NCBI RefSeq assembly: GCF_051020975.1 | Contig: NW_027478170.1 | Location: 2,852,001 to 2,916,000, forward strand | DNA: 64,000 nucleotides | Direction of reading: 5' to 3' | Source: Osmia lignaria lignaria | Taxonomy: Eukaryota; Arthropoda; Insecta; Hymenoptera; Megachilidae | Shown: piece after piece, positions 47,601 through 60,736 of the stretch | How the letters are laid out: each line of letters opens with the position of its first letter | Numbering within the stretch: the stretch's first letter is position 1 | Program-made: the position numbers and the translations under genes | The notes under the pieces: model-generated | Told to the model about the DNA's origin: nothing | Seen by the model: only the letters and a program-made list of their open reading frames with translations | The model's database searches: none

Positions 47601-48180
47601 GTTCTTCTTCTGCACAGCTAAGCTGGAAGTGGCATTTGCGGCTCTCACTAGTGCAGAGTTATCTCAAAGTAAGGGGCCACGGTGTTTCTGTATCTCTATT
47701 ATGTTGGTGCGGCTTCGGAACTTTTAAATATCTCGATATATCTCGAAAACTACGCTTCTGATCAAAAAATATCATAGAACATAAATTGTAGGAAACATAA
47801 TTCTCTACAAAAAAGGTCTCTTAACATTTTGCCATAGCTCGCTTCGTTTCCGAGATATTTGCAGATATATCTCAAGGGAAGGGGCCTGACGGACATATTT
47901 CGAGATATTTCTTCTTCTTGTTGTTCTTCTTCTGCACAGCTAAGCTGGAAGTGGCATTTGCGGCTCGCACTAGTGCAGAGTTATCTCAAAGAAAGGGGCC
48001 ACGGTGTTTCTGTATCCCTATTATGTTGGTGCGGCTTCGGAACTTTTAAATATCTCGATATATCTCGAGAACTACGCATCTGATCAAAAAATATCATAGA
48101 ACATAAAAAGTAGGAAACTTAATTCTCTACAAAAAAGGTCTCTTAACATTTTGCCATAGCTCGCTTCGTTTCCGAGATAT
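44639..48180 (+). repeat. 11-unit copy of the second long HOR (3,542 bp)
   Basis: Units in order: 44639 and 44961 (dimer, GAAGATAAAAAG), 45283 (GCACATTT), 45605 (CTGAAGGG, CTAAACTGG, TTTCCAGC, TTCGGATCTT, GAACCTGAAAAG), 45927 (GAGAGCTACG), 46249 (GAAGTGGCC, TTCTTGTTCTG, TTATCCCAAAG, ATACTACATAAA), 46571 (AAGAGAGG, GATAAAAGGTAGG), 46893 (GCATATTT, GGGAACGGG, GAACGTAAATTG), 47215 (GGGGTCTGACGG, AAGCTCGAAGCGG, CTCCAGAAC), 47537 (GAGATACTTG, GCGGCTCTCAC, CAAAGTAAGG) and 47859 (hybrid). It is followed at 48181 by the same sequence again. Private changes here are GGAAGGTGCC and CTCTAGAAC in 45283. Confidence 0.92.
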
Positions 48181-51100
48181 TTGCAGATTTATCTCAAGGG
48201 AAGGGGCCTGACGGACATATTTCGAGATATTTCTTCTTCTTGTTGTTCTTCTTCTGCACAGCTAAGCTGGAAGTGGCATTTGCAGCTCGCACTAGTGCAG
48301 AGTTATCTCAAAGAAAGGGGCCACGGTGTTTCTGTATCTCTATTATGTTGGTGCGGCTTCGGAACTTTTAAATATCTCGATATATCTCGAAAACTACGCT
48401 TCTGATCAAAAAATATCATAGAACATAAATTGTAGGAAACATAATTCTCTACAAAAAACGTATCTTAACATTTTGCCATAGCTCGCTTCGTTTCCGAGAT
48501 ATTTGCAGATTCAGCTCAAAGGAACGGGCCTGACGGACATATTTCGAGATACTTCTTCTTCTTGTTGTTCTTCCTCTGCACAGCTAAGCTGGAAGTGGCA
48601 TTTGCAGCTCGCAATAGTGCAGAGTTATCTCAAAGAGAGGGGCTACGGTGTTTCTGTATCTCTATTATGTTGGTGCGGCTTCGGAACTTTTAAATATCTT
48701 GATATATCTCGAGAACTACGCATCTGATCAAAAAATATCATAGAAGATAAAAAGTAGGAAACTTAATTCTCTACAAAAAAGGTCTCTCAACATTTTGCCA
48801 TAGCTCGCTTCGTTTCCGAGATATTTGCACATTTATCTCAAGGGAAGGGGCCTAACGGACATATTTCGAGATATTTCTTCTTTTTGTTGTTCTTCTTCTG
48901 CACAGCTAAGCTGGAAGTGGCATTTGCAGCTCGCAATAGTGCAGAGTTATCTCAAAGAAAGGGGCCACGGTGTTTCTGTATCTCTATTATGTTGGTGCGG
49001 CTTCGGAACTTTTAAATATCTTGATATATCTCGAGAACTACGCATCTGACCAAAAAATATCATAGAACATGAAAAGTAGGAAACTTAATTCTCTACAAAA
49101 AAGGTCTCTTAACATTTTGCCATAGCTCGCTTCGTTTCCGAGATATTTGCAGATTTATCTGAAGGGAAGGGGCCTAACGGACATATTTCGAGATATTTCT
49201 TCTTCTTGTTGTTCTTCTTCTGCACAGCTAAACTGGAAGTGGCATTTCCAGCTCGCAATAGTGCAGAGTTATCTCAAAGAAAGGGGCCACGGTGTTTCTG
49301 TATCTCTATTATGTTGGTGCGGCTTCGGATCTTTTAAATATCTTGATATATCTCGAGAACTACGCATCTGATCAAAAAATATCATAGAACCTGAAAAGTA
49401 GGAAACTTAATTCTCTACAAAAAAGGTCTCTTAACATTTTGCCATAGCTCGCTTCGTTTCCGAGATATTTGCAGATTTATCTCAAGGGAAGGGGCCTGAC
49501 GGACATATTTCGAGATATTTCTTCTTCTTGTTGTTCTTCTTCTGCACAGCTAAGCTGGAAGTGGCATTTGCAGCTCGCAATAGTGCAGAGTTATCTCAAA
49601 GAAAGGGGCCACGGTGTTTCTGTATCTCTATTATGTTGGTGCGGCTTCGGAACTTTTAAATATCTTGATATATCTCGAGAGCTACGCATCTGATCAAAAA
49701 ATATCATAGAACATGAAAAGTAGGAAACTTAATTTTCTACAAAAAAGGTCTCTTAACATTTTGCCATAGCTCGCTTCGTTTCCGAGATATTTGCAGATTT
49801 ATCTCAAGGGAAGTGGCCTGACGGACATATTTCGAGATATTTCTTCTTCTTGTTGTTCTTGTTCTGCACAGCTAAGCTGGAAGTGGCATTTGCAGCTCGC
49901 AATAGTGCAGAGTTATCCCAAAGAAAGGGGCCACGGTGTTTCTGTATCTCTATTATGTTGGTGCGGCTTCGGAACTTTTAAATATCTTGATATATCTCGA
50001 GAACTACGCATCTGATCAAAAAATATCATACTACATAAAAAGTAGGAAACTTAATTCTCTACAAGAAAGGTCTGTAAACATTTTGCCATAGCTCGCTTCG
50101 TTTCCGAGATATTTGCAGATTTATCTCAAGGGAAGGGGCCTGACGGACATATTTCGAGATATTTCTTCTTCTTGTTGTTCTTCTTCTGCACAGCTAAGCT
50201 GGAAGTGGCATTTGCAGCTCGCAATAGTGCAGAGTTATCTCAAAGAGAGGGGCCACGGTGTTTCTGTATCTCTATTATGTTGGTGCGGCTTCGGAACTTT
50301 TAAATATCTTGATATATCTCGAGAACTACGCATCTGATCAAAAAATATCATAGAAGATAAAAGGTAGGAAACTTAATTCTCTACAAAAAAGGTCTCTTAA
50401 CATTTTGCCATAGCTCGCTTCGTTTCCGAGATATTTGCATATTTATCTCAAGGGAACGGGCCTGACGGACATATTTCGAGATATTTCTTCTTCTTGTTGT
50501 TCTTCTTCTGCACAGCTAAGCTGGAAGTGGCATTTGCGGCTCGCACTAGTGCAGAGTTATCTCAAAGAAAGGGGCCACGGTGTTTCTGTATCTCTATTAT
50601 GTTGGTGCGGCTTCGGAACTTTTAAATATCTCGATATATCTCGAAAACTACGCTTCTGATCAAAAAATATCATAGAACGTAAATTGTAGGAAACATTATT
50701 CTCTACAAAAAAGGTCTCTTAACATTTTGCCATAGCTCGCTTCGTTTCCGAGATATTTGCAGATTCATCTCAAGGGAAGGGGTCTGACGGACATATTTCG
50801 AGATATTTCTTCTTCTTGTTGTTCTTCTTCTGCACAGCTAAGCTCGAAGCGGCATTTGCAGCTCGCAATAGTGCAGAGTTATCTCAAAGAAAGAGGCCAC
50901 GGTGTTTCTGTACCTCTATTATGTTGGTGCAGCTTCGGAACTTTTAAATATCTTGATATATCTCCAGAACTACGCATCTGATCAAAAAATATCATAGAAC
51001 ATAAAAAGTAGGACACTTAATTCTCTACAAAAAAGGTCTCTTTACATTTTGCCATAGCTCGCTTCGTTTCCGAGATATTTGCATATTTATCTCAAGGGAA

Positions 51101-53010
51101 GGGGCCTGACGGACATATTTCGAGATACTTGTTCTTCTTGTTGTTCTTCTTCTGCACAGCTAAGCTGGAAGTGGCATTTGCGGCTCTCACTAGTGCAGAG
51201 TTATCTCAAAGTAAGGGGCCACGGTGTTTCTGTATCTCTATTATGTTGGTGCGGCTTCGGAACTTTTAAATATCTCGATATATCTCGAAAACTACGCTTC
51301 TGATCAAAAAATATGATAGAACATAAATTGTAGGAAACATAATTCTCTACAAAAAAGGTCTCTTAACATTTTGCCATAGCTCGCTTCGTTTCCGAGATAT
51401 TTGCAGATATATCTCAAGGGAAGGGGCCTGACGGACATATTTCGAGATATTTCTTCTTCTTGTTGTTCTTCTTCTGCACAGCTAAGCTGGAAGTGGCATT
51501 TGCGGCTCGCACTAGTGCAGAGTTATCTCAAAGAAAGGGGCCACGGTGTTTCTGTATCCCTATTATGTTGGTGCGGCTTCGGAACTTTTAAATATCTCGA
51601 TATATCTCGAAAACTACGCTTCTGATCAAAAAATATCATAGAACATAAATTGTAGGAAACATAATTCTCTACAAAAAACGTCTCTTAACATTTTGCCATA
51701 GATCGCTTCGTTTCCGAGATATTTGCAGATTCAGCTCAAAGGAACTGGCCTGACGGACATATTTCGAGATATTTCTTCTTCTTGTTGTTCTTCCTCTGCA
51801 CAGCTAAGCTGGAAGTGGCATTTGCAGCTCGCAATAGTGCAGAGTTATCTCAAAGAAAGGGGCCACGGTGTTTCTGTATCTCTATTATGTTGGTGCGGCT
51901 TCGGAACTTTTAAATATCTTGATATATCTCGAGAACTACGCATCTGATCAAAAAATATCATAGAACATAAAAAGTAGGAAACTTAATTCTCTACAAAAAA
52001 GGTCTCTTAACATTTTGCCAGAGCTCGCTTCGTTTCCGAGACATTTGCAGATTTATCTCAAGGGAAGGGGCCTGACGGACATATTTCGAGATATTTCTTC
52101 TTCTTGTTGTTCTTCTTCTGCACAGCTAAGCTGGAAGTGGCATTTGCAGCTCGCACTAGTGCAGAGTTATCTCAAAGAAAGGGGCCACGGTGTTTCTGTA
52201 TCTCTATTATGTTGGCGCGGCTTCGGAACTTTTAAATATCTCGATGTATCTCGAGAACTACGCTTCTGATCAAAAAATATCATAGAACATAAATTGTAGG
52301 AAACATAATTCTCTACAAAAAAGGTCTCTTAACATTTTGCGATAGCTCGCTTCGTTTCCGAGATATTTTCAGATTTATCTCAAGGGAAGGGGCCTGACGG
52401 ACATATTTCGAGATATTTCTTCTTCTTGTTGTTCTTCTTCTGCACAGCGAAGCTGGAAGTGGCATTTGCGGCTCGCACTAGTGCAGAGTTATCTCAAAGA
52501 AAGGGCCCACGGTGTTTCTGTATCTCTATTATGTTGGTGCGGCTTCGGAACTTTTAAATATCTCGATATATCTCGAAAACTACGCTTCTGATCAAAAAAT
52601 ATCATAGAACATAAATTGTAGGAAACATAATTCTCTACAAAAAACGTCTCTTAACATTTTGCCATAGCTCGCTTCGTTTCCGAGATATTTGCAGATTCAG
52701 CTCAAAGGAACGGGCCTGACGGACATATTTCGAGATACTTCTTCTTCTTGTTGTTCTTCCTCTGCACAGCTAAGCTGGAAGTGGCATTTGCGGCTCGCAA
52801 TAGTGCAGCGTTATCTCAAAGAAAGGGGCCACGGTGTTTCTGTATCTCTATTATGTTGGTGCGGCTTCGGAACTTTTAAATATCTTGATATATCTCGAGA
52901 ACTACGCATCTGATCAAAAAATATCATAGAACATAAAAAGTAGGAAACTTAATTCTCTACAAAAAAGGTCTCTTAACATTTTGCCATAGCTCGCTTCGTT
53001 TCCGAGATAT
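48181..53010 (+). repeat. 15-unit copy of the second long HOR (4,830 bp)
   Basis: The first ten units (48181 to 51079) repeat 44639 to 47537 with only scattered single-base differences (GGGGCTACGG at 48641, CTGACCAAAAAA at about 49046, AATTTTCTAC at about 49733, ATATGATAG at about 51312). Five more units follow: 51401 (GATATATC head, C1, GTATCCC, T1), 51723 (H2, CATAGATCGC before it), 52045 (GCCAGAGCTCGC and GAGACATTTG before it, GGCGCGGC), 52367 (ATTTTCAG, CAGCGAAGC, GGGCCCACGG) and 52689 (H2, GAGATACTTC, GTGCAGCGTT). The 11-unit copy lacks an equivalent of four of these. Confidence 0.92.
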
Positions 53011-56000
53011 TTGCAGATTTATCTCAAGGGAAGGGGCCTGACGGACATATTTCGAGATATTTCTTCTTCTTGTTGTTCTTCTTCTGCACAGCTAAGCTGG
53101 AAGTGGCATTTGCAGCTCGCACTAGTGCAGAGTTATCTCAAAGAAAGGGGCCACGGTGTTTCTGTATCTCTATTATGTTGGTGCGGCTTCGGAACTTTTA
53201 AATATCTCGATATATCTCGAAAACTACGCTTCTGATCAAAAAATATCATAGAACATAAATTGTAGGAAACATAATTCTCTACAAAAAACGTATCTTAACA
53301 TTTTGCCATAGCTCGCTTCGTTTCCGAGATATTTGCAGATTCAGCTCAAAGGAACGGGCCTGACGGACATATTTCGAGATACTTCTTCTTCTTGTTGTTC
53401 TTCCTCTGCACAGCTAAGCTGGAAGTGGCATTTGCAGCTCGCAATAGTGCAGAGTTATCTCAAAGAGAGGGGCCACGGTGTTTCTGTATCTCTATTATGT
53501 TGGTGCGGCTTCGGAACTTTTAAATATCTTGATATATCTCGAGAACTACGCATCTGATCAAAAAATATCATAGAAGATAAAAAGTAGGAAACTTAATTCT
53601 CTACAAAATAGGTCTCTCAACATTTTGCCATAGCTCGCTTCGTTTCCGAGATATTTGCACATTTATCTCAAGGGAAGGGGCCTAACGGACATATTTCGAG
53701 ATATTTCTTCTTTTTGTTGTTCTTCTTCTGCACAGCTAAGCTGGAAGTGGCATTTGCAGCTCGCAATAGTGCAGAGTTATCTCAAAGAAAGGGGCCACGG
53801 TGTTTCTGTATCTCTATTATGTTGGTGCGGCTTCGGAACTTTTAAATATCTTGATATATCTCGAGAACTACGCATCTGATCAAAAAATATCATAGAACAT
53901 GAAAAGTAGGAAACTTAATTCTCTACAAAAAAGGTCTCTTAACATTTTGCCATAGCTCGCTTCGTTTCCGAGATATTTGCAGATTTATCTGAAGGGAAGG
54001 GGCCTAACGGACATATTTCGAGATATTTCTTCTTCTTGTTGTTCTTCTTCTGCACAGCTAAACTGGAAGTGGCATTTCCAGCTCGCAATAGTGCAGAGTT
54101 ATCTCAAAGAAAGGGGCCACGGTGTTTCTGTATCTCTATTATGTTGGTGCGGCTTCGGATCTTTTAAATATCTTGATATATCTCGAGAACTACGCATCTG
54201 ATCAAAAAATATCATAGAACCTGAAAAGTAGGAAACTTAATTCTCTACAAAAAAGGTCTCTTAACATTTTGCCATAGCTCGCTTCGTTTCCGAGATATTT
54301 GCAGATTTATCTCAAGGGAAGGGGCCTGACGGACATATTTCGAGATATTTCTTCTTCTTGTTGTTCTTCTTCTGCACAGCTAAGCTGGAAGTGGCATTTG
54401 CAGCTCGCAATAGTGCAGAGTTATCTCAAAGAAACGGGCCACGGTGTTTCTGTATCTCTATTATGTTGGTGCGGCTTCGGAACTTTTAAATATCTTGATA
54501 TATCTCGAGAGCTACGCATCTGATCAAAAAATATCATAGAACATGAAAAGTAGGAAACTTAATTCTCTACAAAAAAGGTCTCTTAACATTTTGCCATAGC
54601 TCGCTTCGTTTCCGAGATATTTGCAGATTTATCTCAAGGGAAGTGGCCTGACGGACATATTTCGAGATATTTCTTCTTCTTGTTGTTCTTGTTCTGCACA
54701 GCTAAGCTGGAAGTGGCATTTGCAGCTCGCAATAGTGCAGAGTTATCCCAAAGAAAGGGGCCACGGTGTTTCTGTATCTCTATTATGTTGGTGCGGCTTC
54801 GGAACTTTTAAATATCTTGATATATCTCGAGAACTACGCATCTGATCAAAAAATATCATACTACATAAAAAGTAGGAAACTTAATTCTCTACAAGAAAGG
54901 TCTGTAAACACTTTGCCATAGCTCGCTTCGTTTCCGAGATATTTGCAGATTTATCTCAAGGGAAGGGGCCTGACGGACATATTTCGAGATATTTCTTCTT
55001 CTTGTTGTTCTTCTTCTGCACAGCTAAGCTGGAAGTGGCATTTGCAGCTCGCAATAGTGCAGAGTTATCTCAAAGAGAGGGGCCACGGTGTTTCTGTATC
55101 TCTATTATGTTGGTGCGGCTTCGGAACTTTTAAATATCTTGATATATCTCGAGAACTACGCATCTGATCAAAAAATATCATAGAAGATAAAAGGTAGGAA
55201 ACTTAATTCTCTACAAAAAAGGTCTCTTAACATTTTGCCATAGCTCGCTTCGTTTCCGAGATATTTGCATATTTATCTCAAGGGAACGGGCCTGACGGAC
55301 ATATTTCGAGATATTTCTTCTTCTTGTTGTTCTTCTTCTGCACAGCTAAGCTGGAAGTGGCATTTGCGGCTCGCACTAGTGCAGAGTTATCTCAAAGAAA
55401 GGGGCCACGGTGTTTCTGTATCTCTATTATGTTGGTGCGGCTTCGGAACTTTTAAATATCTCGATATATCTCGAAAACTACGCTTCTGATCAAAAAATAT
55501 CATAGAACGTAAATTGTAGGAAACATTATTCTCTACAAAAAAGGTCTCTTAACATTTTGCCATAGCTCGCTTCGTTTCCGAGATATTTGCAGATTCATCT
55601 CAAGGGAAGGGGTCTGACGGACATATTTCGAGATATTTCTTCTTCTTGTTGTTCTTCTTCTGCACAGCTAAGCTCGAAGCGGCATTTGCAGCTCGCAATA
55701 GTGCAGAGTTATCTCAAAGAAAGAGGCCACGGTGTTTCTGTACCTCTATTATGTTGGTGCAGCTTCGGAACTTTTAAATATCTTGATATATCTCCAGAAC
55801 TACGCATCTGATCAAAAAATATCATAGAACATAAAAAGTAGGACACTTAATTCTCTACAAAAAAGGTCTCTTTACATTTTGCCATAGCTCGCTTCGTTTC
55901 CGAGATATTTGCATATTTATCTCAAGGGAAGGGGCCTGACGGACATATTTCGAGATACTTGTTCTTCTTGTTGTTCTTCTTCTGCACAGCTAAGCTGGAA

Positions 56001-57196
56001 GTGGCATTTGCGGCTCTCACTAGTGCAGAGTTATCTCAAAGTAAGGGGCCACGGTGTTTCTGTATCTCTATTATGTTGGTGCGGCTTCGGAACTTTTAAA
56101 TATCTCGATATATCTCGAAAACTACGCTTCTGATCAAAAAATATCATAGAACATAAATTGTAGGAAACATAATTCTCTACAAAAAACGTCTCTTAACATT
56201 TTGCCATAGATCGCTTCGTTTCCGAGATATTTGCAGATTCAGCTCAAAGGAACTGGCCTGACGGACATATTTCGAGATATTTCTTCTTCTTGTTGTTCTT
56301 CCTCTGCACAGCTAAGCTGGAAGTGGCATTTGCAGCTCGCAATAGTGCAGAGTTATCTCAAAGAAAGGGGCCACGGTGTTTCTGTATCTCTATTATGTTG
56401 GTGCGGCTTCGGAACTTTTAAATATCTTGATATATCTCGAGAACTACGCATCTGATCAAAAAATATCATAGAACATAAAAAGTAGGAAACTTAATTCTCT
56501 ACAAAAAAGGTCTCTTAACATTTTGCCAGAGCTCGCTTCGTTTCCGAGACATTTGCAGATTTATCTCAAGGGAAGGGGCCTGACGGACATATTTCGAGAT
56601 ATTTCTTCTTCTTGTTGTTCTTCTTCTGCACAGCTAAGCTGGAAGTGGCATTTGCAGCTCGCACTAGTGCAGAGTTATCTCAAAGAAAGGGGCCACGGTG
56701 TTTCTGTATCTCTATTATGTTGGCGCGGCTTCGGAACTTTTAAATATCTCGATGTATCTCGAGAACTACGCTTCTGATCAAAAAATATCATAGAACATAA
56801 ATTGTAGGAAACATAATTCTCTACAAAAAAGGTCTCTTAACATTTTGCGATAGCTCGCTTCGTTTCCGAGATATTTTCAGATTTATCTCAAGGGAAGGGG
56901 CCTGACGGACATATTTCGAGATATTTCTTCTTCTTGTTGTTCTTCTTCTGCACAGCGAAGCTGGAAGTGGCATTTGCGGCTCGCACTAGTGCAGAGTTAT
57001 CTCAAAGAAAGGGCCCACGGTGTTTCTGTATCTCTATTATGTTGGTGCGGCTTCGGAACTTTTAAATATCTCGATATATCTCGAAAACTACGCTTCTGAT
57101 CAAAAAATATCATAGAACATAAATTGTAGGAAACATAATTCTCTACAAAAAACGTCTCTTAACATTTTGCCATAGCTCGCTTCGTTTCCGAGATAT
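53011..57196 (+). repeat. 13-unit third copy of the second long HOR, one unit lost
   Basis: 53011 to 55909 repeat 48181 to 51079 at an offset of 15 units. 56231, 56553 and 56875 then repeat 51723, 52045 and 52367 at an offset of 14 units (4,508 bp), including CATAGATCGC, GCCAGAGCTCGC, GGCGCGGC, ATTTTCAG and GGGCCCACGG. The unit equivalent to 51401 is missing. 55909 has the CAAAGTAAGG body but ends ACAAAAAACGTC with CATAGATCGC, the end of 51401, so two neighbours fused with loss of 322 bp. Private changes include CAAAATAGG (about 53606), GAAACGGGCC (about 54432) and AACACTTTG (about 54907). Confidence 0.9.
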
Positions 57197-58162
57197 TTGC
57201 AGATTTATCTCAAGGGAAGTGGCCTGACGGACATATTTCGAGATATTTCTTCTTCTTGTTGTTCTTCTTCTGCACAGCTAAGCTGGAAGTGGCATTTGCG
57301 GCTCGCACTAGTGCAGAATTATCTCAAGGAAAGGGGCCACGGTGTTTCTGTATCCCTATTATGTTGGTGCGGCTTCGGAACTTTTAAATATCTCGATATA
57401 TCTCGAAAACTACGCTTCTGATCAAAAAATATCATAGAACATAAATTGTAGGAAACATAATTCTCTACAAAAAACGTCTCTTAACATTTTGCCATAGCTC
57501 GCTTCGTTTCCGAGATATTTGCAGATTCAGCTCAAAGGAACTGGCCTGACGGACATATTTCGAGATATTTCTTCTTCTTGTTGTTCTTCCTCTGCACAGC
57601 TAAGCTGGAAGTGGCATTTGCAGCTCGCAATAGTGCAGAGTTATCTCAAAGAAAGGGGCCACGGTGTTTCTGTATCCCTATTATGTTGGTGCGGCTTCGG
57701 AACTTTTAAATATCTTGATATATCTCGAGAACTACGCATCTGATCAAAAAATATCATAGAACGTAAAAAGTAGGAAACTTAATTCTCTACAAAAAAGGTC
57801 TCTTAACATTTTGCCATAGCTCGCTTCGTTTCCGAGATATTTGCAGATTTATCTCAAGGGAAGGGGCCTGACGGACATATTTCGAGATATTTCTTCTTCT
57901 TGTTGTTCTTCTTCTGCACAGCTAAGCTGGAAGTGGCATTTGCGGCTCGCACTAGTGCAGAGTTATCTCAAAGAAAGGGGCCACGGTGTTTCTGTATCTC
58001 TATTATGTTGGTGCGGCTTCGGAACTTTTAAATATCTCGATATATCTCGAAAACTACGCTTCTGATCAAAAAATATCATAGAACATAAATTGTAGGAAAC
58101 ATAATTCTCTACAAAAAAGGTCTCTTAACATTTTGCCATAGCTCGCTTCGTTTCCGAGATAT
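57197..58162 (+). repeat. Three linking units after the long HOR
   Basis: 57197 (GAAGTGGCC, GCAGAATTATCTCAAGG, GTATCCC, T1), 57519 (H2-C2-T2, unusually with GTATCCC, and GAACGTAAAAAG) and 57841 (H1-C1-T1) do not continue the 15-unit order. They lead into the 4-unit HOR at 58163. Confidence 0.8.
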
Positions 58163-60736
58163 TTGCAGATTTATCTCAAGGTAAGGGGCCTGACGGACAT
58201 ATTTCGAGATATTTCTTCTTCTTGTTGTTCTTCTTCTGCACAGCTAAGCTGGAAGTGGCATTTGCAGCTCGCAATAGTGCATAGTTATCTGAAAGAAAGG
58301 GGCCACGGTGTTTCTGTATCTCTATTATGTTGGCGCGGCTTCGGAACTTTTAAATATCTTGATATATCTCGAGAACTACGCATCTGATCAAAAAATATCA
58401 TAGAACATAAAAAGTAGGAAACTCAATTCTCTACAAAAAAGGTCTCTTAACATTTTGCAATAGCTCGCTTCGTTTCCGAGATATTTGCAGATTTATCTCA
58501 AGGGAAGGTGCCTGACGGACATATTTCGAGATATTTCTTCTTCTTGTTGTTCTTGTTCTGCACAGCTAAGCTGGAAGTGGCATTTGCGGCTCGCACTAGT
58601 GCAGAGTTATCTCAAAGAAAGGGGCCACGGTGTTTCTGTATCTCTATTATGTTGGTGCGGCTTCGGAACTTTTAAATATCTCGATATATCTCGAAAACTA
58701 CGCTTCTGATCAAAAAATATCATAGAAGATAAATTGTAGGAAACATAATTCTCTACAAAAAACGTCTCTTAACATTTTGCCATAGCTCGCTTCGTTTCCG
58801 AGATATTTGCAGATTCAGCTCAAAGGAACTGGCCTGACGGACATATTTCGAGATATTTCTTCTTCTTGTTGTTCTTCCTCTGCACAGCTAAGCTGGAAGT
58901 GGCATTTGCAGCTCGCAATAGTGCAGAGTTATCTCAAAGAAAGGGGCCACGGTGTTTCTGTATCTCTATTATGTTGGTGCGGCTTCGGAACTTTTAAATA
59001 TCTTGATATATCTCGAGAACTACGCATCTGATCAAAAAATATCATAGAACATAAAAAGTAGGAAACTTAATTCTCTACAAAAAAGGTCTCTTAACATTTT
59101 GCCATAGCACGCTTCTTCTCCGAGATATTTGCAGATTTATCTCAAGGGAAGGGGCCTGACGGACATATTTCGAGATATTTCTTCTTCTTGTTGTTCTTCT
59201 TCTGCACAGCTAAGCTGGAAGTGGCATTTACAGCTCGCAATAGTGCAGAGTTATCTCAAAGAAAGGGGCCACGGTGTTTCTGTATCTCTATTATGTTGGT
59301 GCGGCTTCGGAACTTTTAAATATCTTGATATATCTCGGGAACTACGCCTCAGATCGAAAAATATGATAGAACATAAAAAGTAGGAAACTTAATTCTCTAC
59401 AAAAAAGGTCTCTTAACATTTTGCCATAGCTCGCTTCGTTTCCGAGATATTTGCAGATTTATCTCAAGGGAAGGGGCCTGACGGACATATTTCGAGATAT
59501 TTCTTCTTCTTGTTGTTCTTCCTCTGCACAGCTAAGCTGGAAGTGGCATTTGCAGCTCGCAATAGTGCATAGTTATCTGAAAGAAAGGGGCCACGGTGTT
59601 TCTGTATCTCTATTATGTTGGTGCGGCTTCGGAACTTTTAAATATCTTGATATATCTCGAGAACTACGCATCTGATCAAAAAATATCATAGAACATAAAA
59701 AGTAGGAAACTCAATTCTCTACAAAAAAGGTCTCTTAACATTTTGCAATAGCTCGCTTCGTTTCCGAGATATTTGCAGATTTATCTCAAGGGAAGGTGCC
59801 TGACGGACATATTTCGAGATATTTCTTCTTCTTGTTGTTCTTGTTCTGCACAGCTAAGCTGGAAGTGGCATTTGCGGCTCGCACTAGTGCAGAGTTATCT
59901 CAAAGAAAGGGGCCACGGTGTTTCTGTATCTCTATTATGTTGGTGCGGCTTCGGAACTTTTAAATATCTCGATATATCTCGAAAACTACGCTTCTGATCA
60001 AAAAATATCATAGAACATAAATTGTAGGAAACATAATTCTCTACAAAAAACGTCTCTTAACATTTTGCCATAGCTCGCTTCGTTTCCGAGATATTTGCAG
60101 ATTCAGCTCAAAGGAACTGGCCTGACGGACATATTTCGAGATATTTCTTCTTCTTGTTGTTCTTCCTCTGCACAGCTAAGCTGGAAGTGGCATTTGCAGC
60201 TCGCAATAGTGCAGAGTTATCTCAAAGAAAGGGGCCACGGTGTTTCTGTATCTCTATTATGTTGGTGCGGCTTCGGAACATTTAAATATCTTGATATATC
60301 TCGAGAACTACGCATCTGATCAAAAAATATCATAGAACATAAATTGTAGGAAACAGAATTCTCTACAAAAAAGGTCTCTTAACATTTTGCCATAGCTCGC
60401 TTCGTCTCCGAGATATTTGCAGATTTATCTCAAGGGAAGGGGCCTGACGGACATATTTCGAGATATTTCTTCTTCTTGTTGTTCTTCTTCTGCACAGCTA
60501 AGCTGGAAGTGGCATTTACAGCTCGCAATAGTGCAGAGTTATCTCAAAGAAAGGGGCCACGGTGTTTCTGTATCTATTATGTTGGTGCGGCTTCGGAACT
60601 TTTAAATATCTTGATATATCTCGAGAACTACGCATCTGATCAAAAAATACCATAGAACATAAAAAGTAGGAAACTTAATTCTCTACAAAAAAGGTCTGTT
60701 AACATTTTGCCATAGCTCGCTTCGTTTCCGAGATAT
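58163..60736 (+). repeat. Tandem four-unit HOR (1,288 + 1,286 bp)
   Basis: 58163, 58485, 58807 and 59129 recur as 59451, 59773, 60095 and 60417. Markers are GTGCATAGTTATCTGAAAG with AAACTCAATTC and TTTTGCAATAG; GGAAGGTGCC with TTCTTGTTCTG and T1; H2-C2-T2; and H1 with ATTTACAGC. Differences include AAGGTAAGGGG and GGCGCGGC in 58163, CACGCTTCTTCTCCG before 59129, CTCGGGAAC with CTCAGATCG in 59129, and GGAACATTT with AAACAGAATTC in 60095. The two copies flank the only 2-bp deletion in the window. Confidence 0.9.
60417..60736 (+). repeat. 320-bp unit: 2-bp deletion
   Basis: TCTGTATCTATTATG at 60568-60582 lacks one CT of the usual TCTGTATCTCTATTATG. The loss is from a short CT/TC run, consistent with slippage. 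The sister unit at 59129 is intact, so the deletion followed the 4-unit duplication. Confidence 0.9.

Noticed and set aside
58178..58186. 5' splice donor-like AAGGTAAGG, with AAAGTAAGG in units at 47537, 51079 and 55909, upstream of the acceptor-like CACAG
   Set aside because: The donors come from single private substitutions, and the apparent introns would be very short or span other units. No evidence of transcripts.
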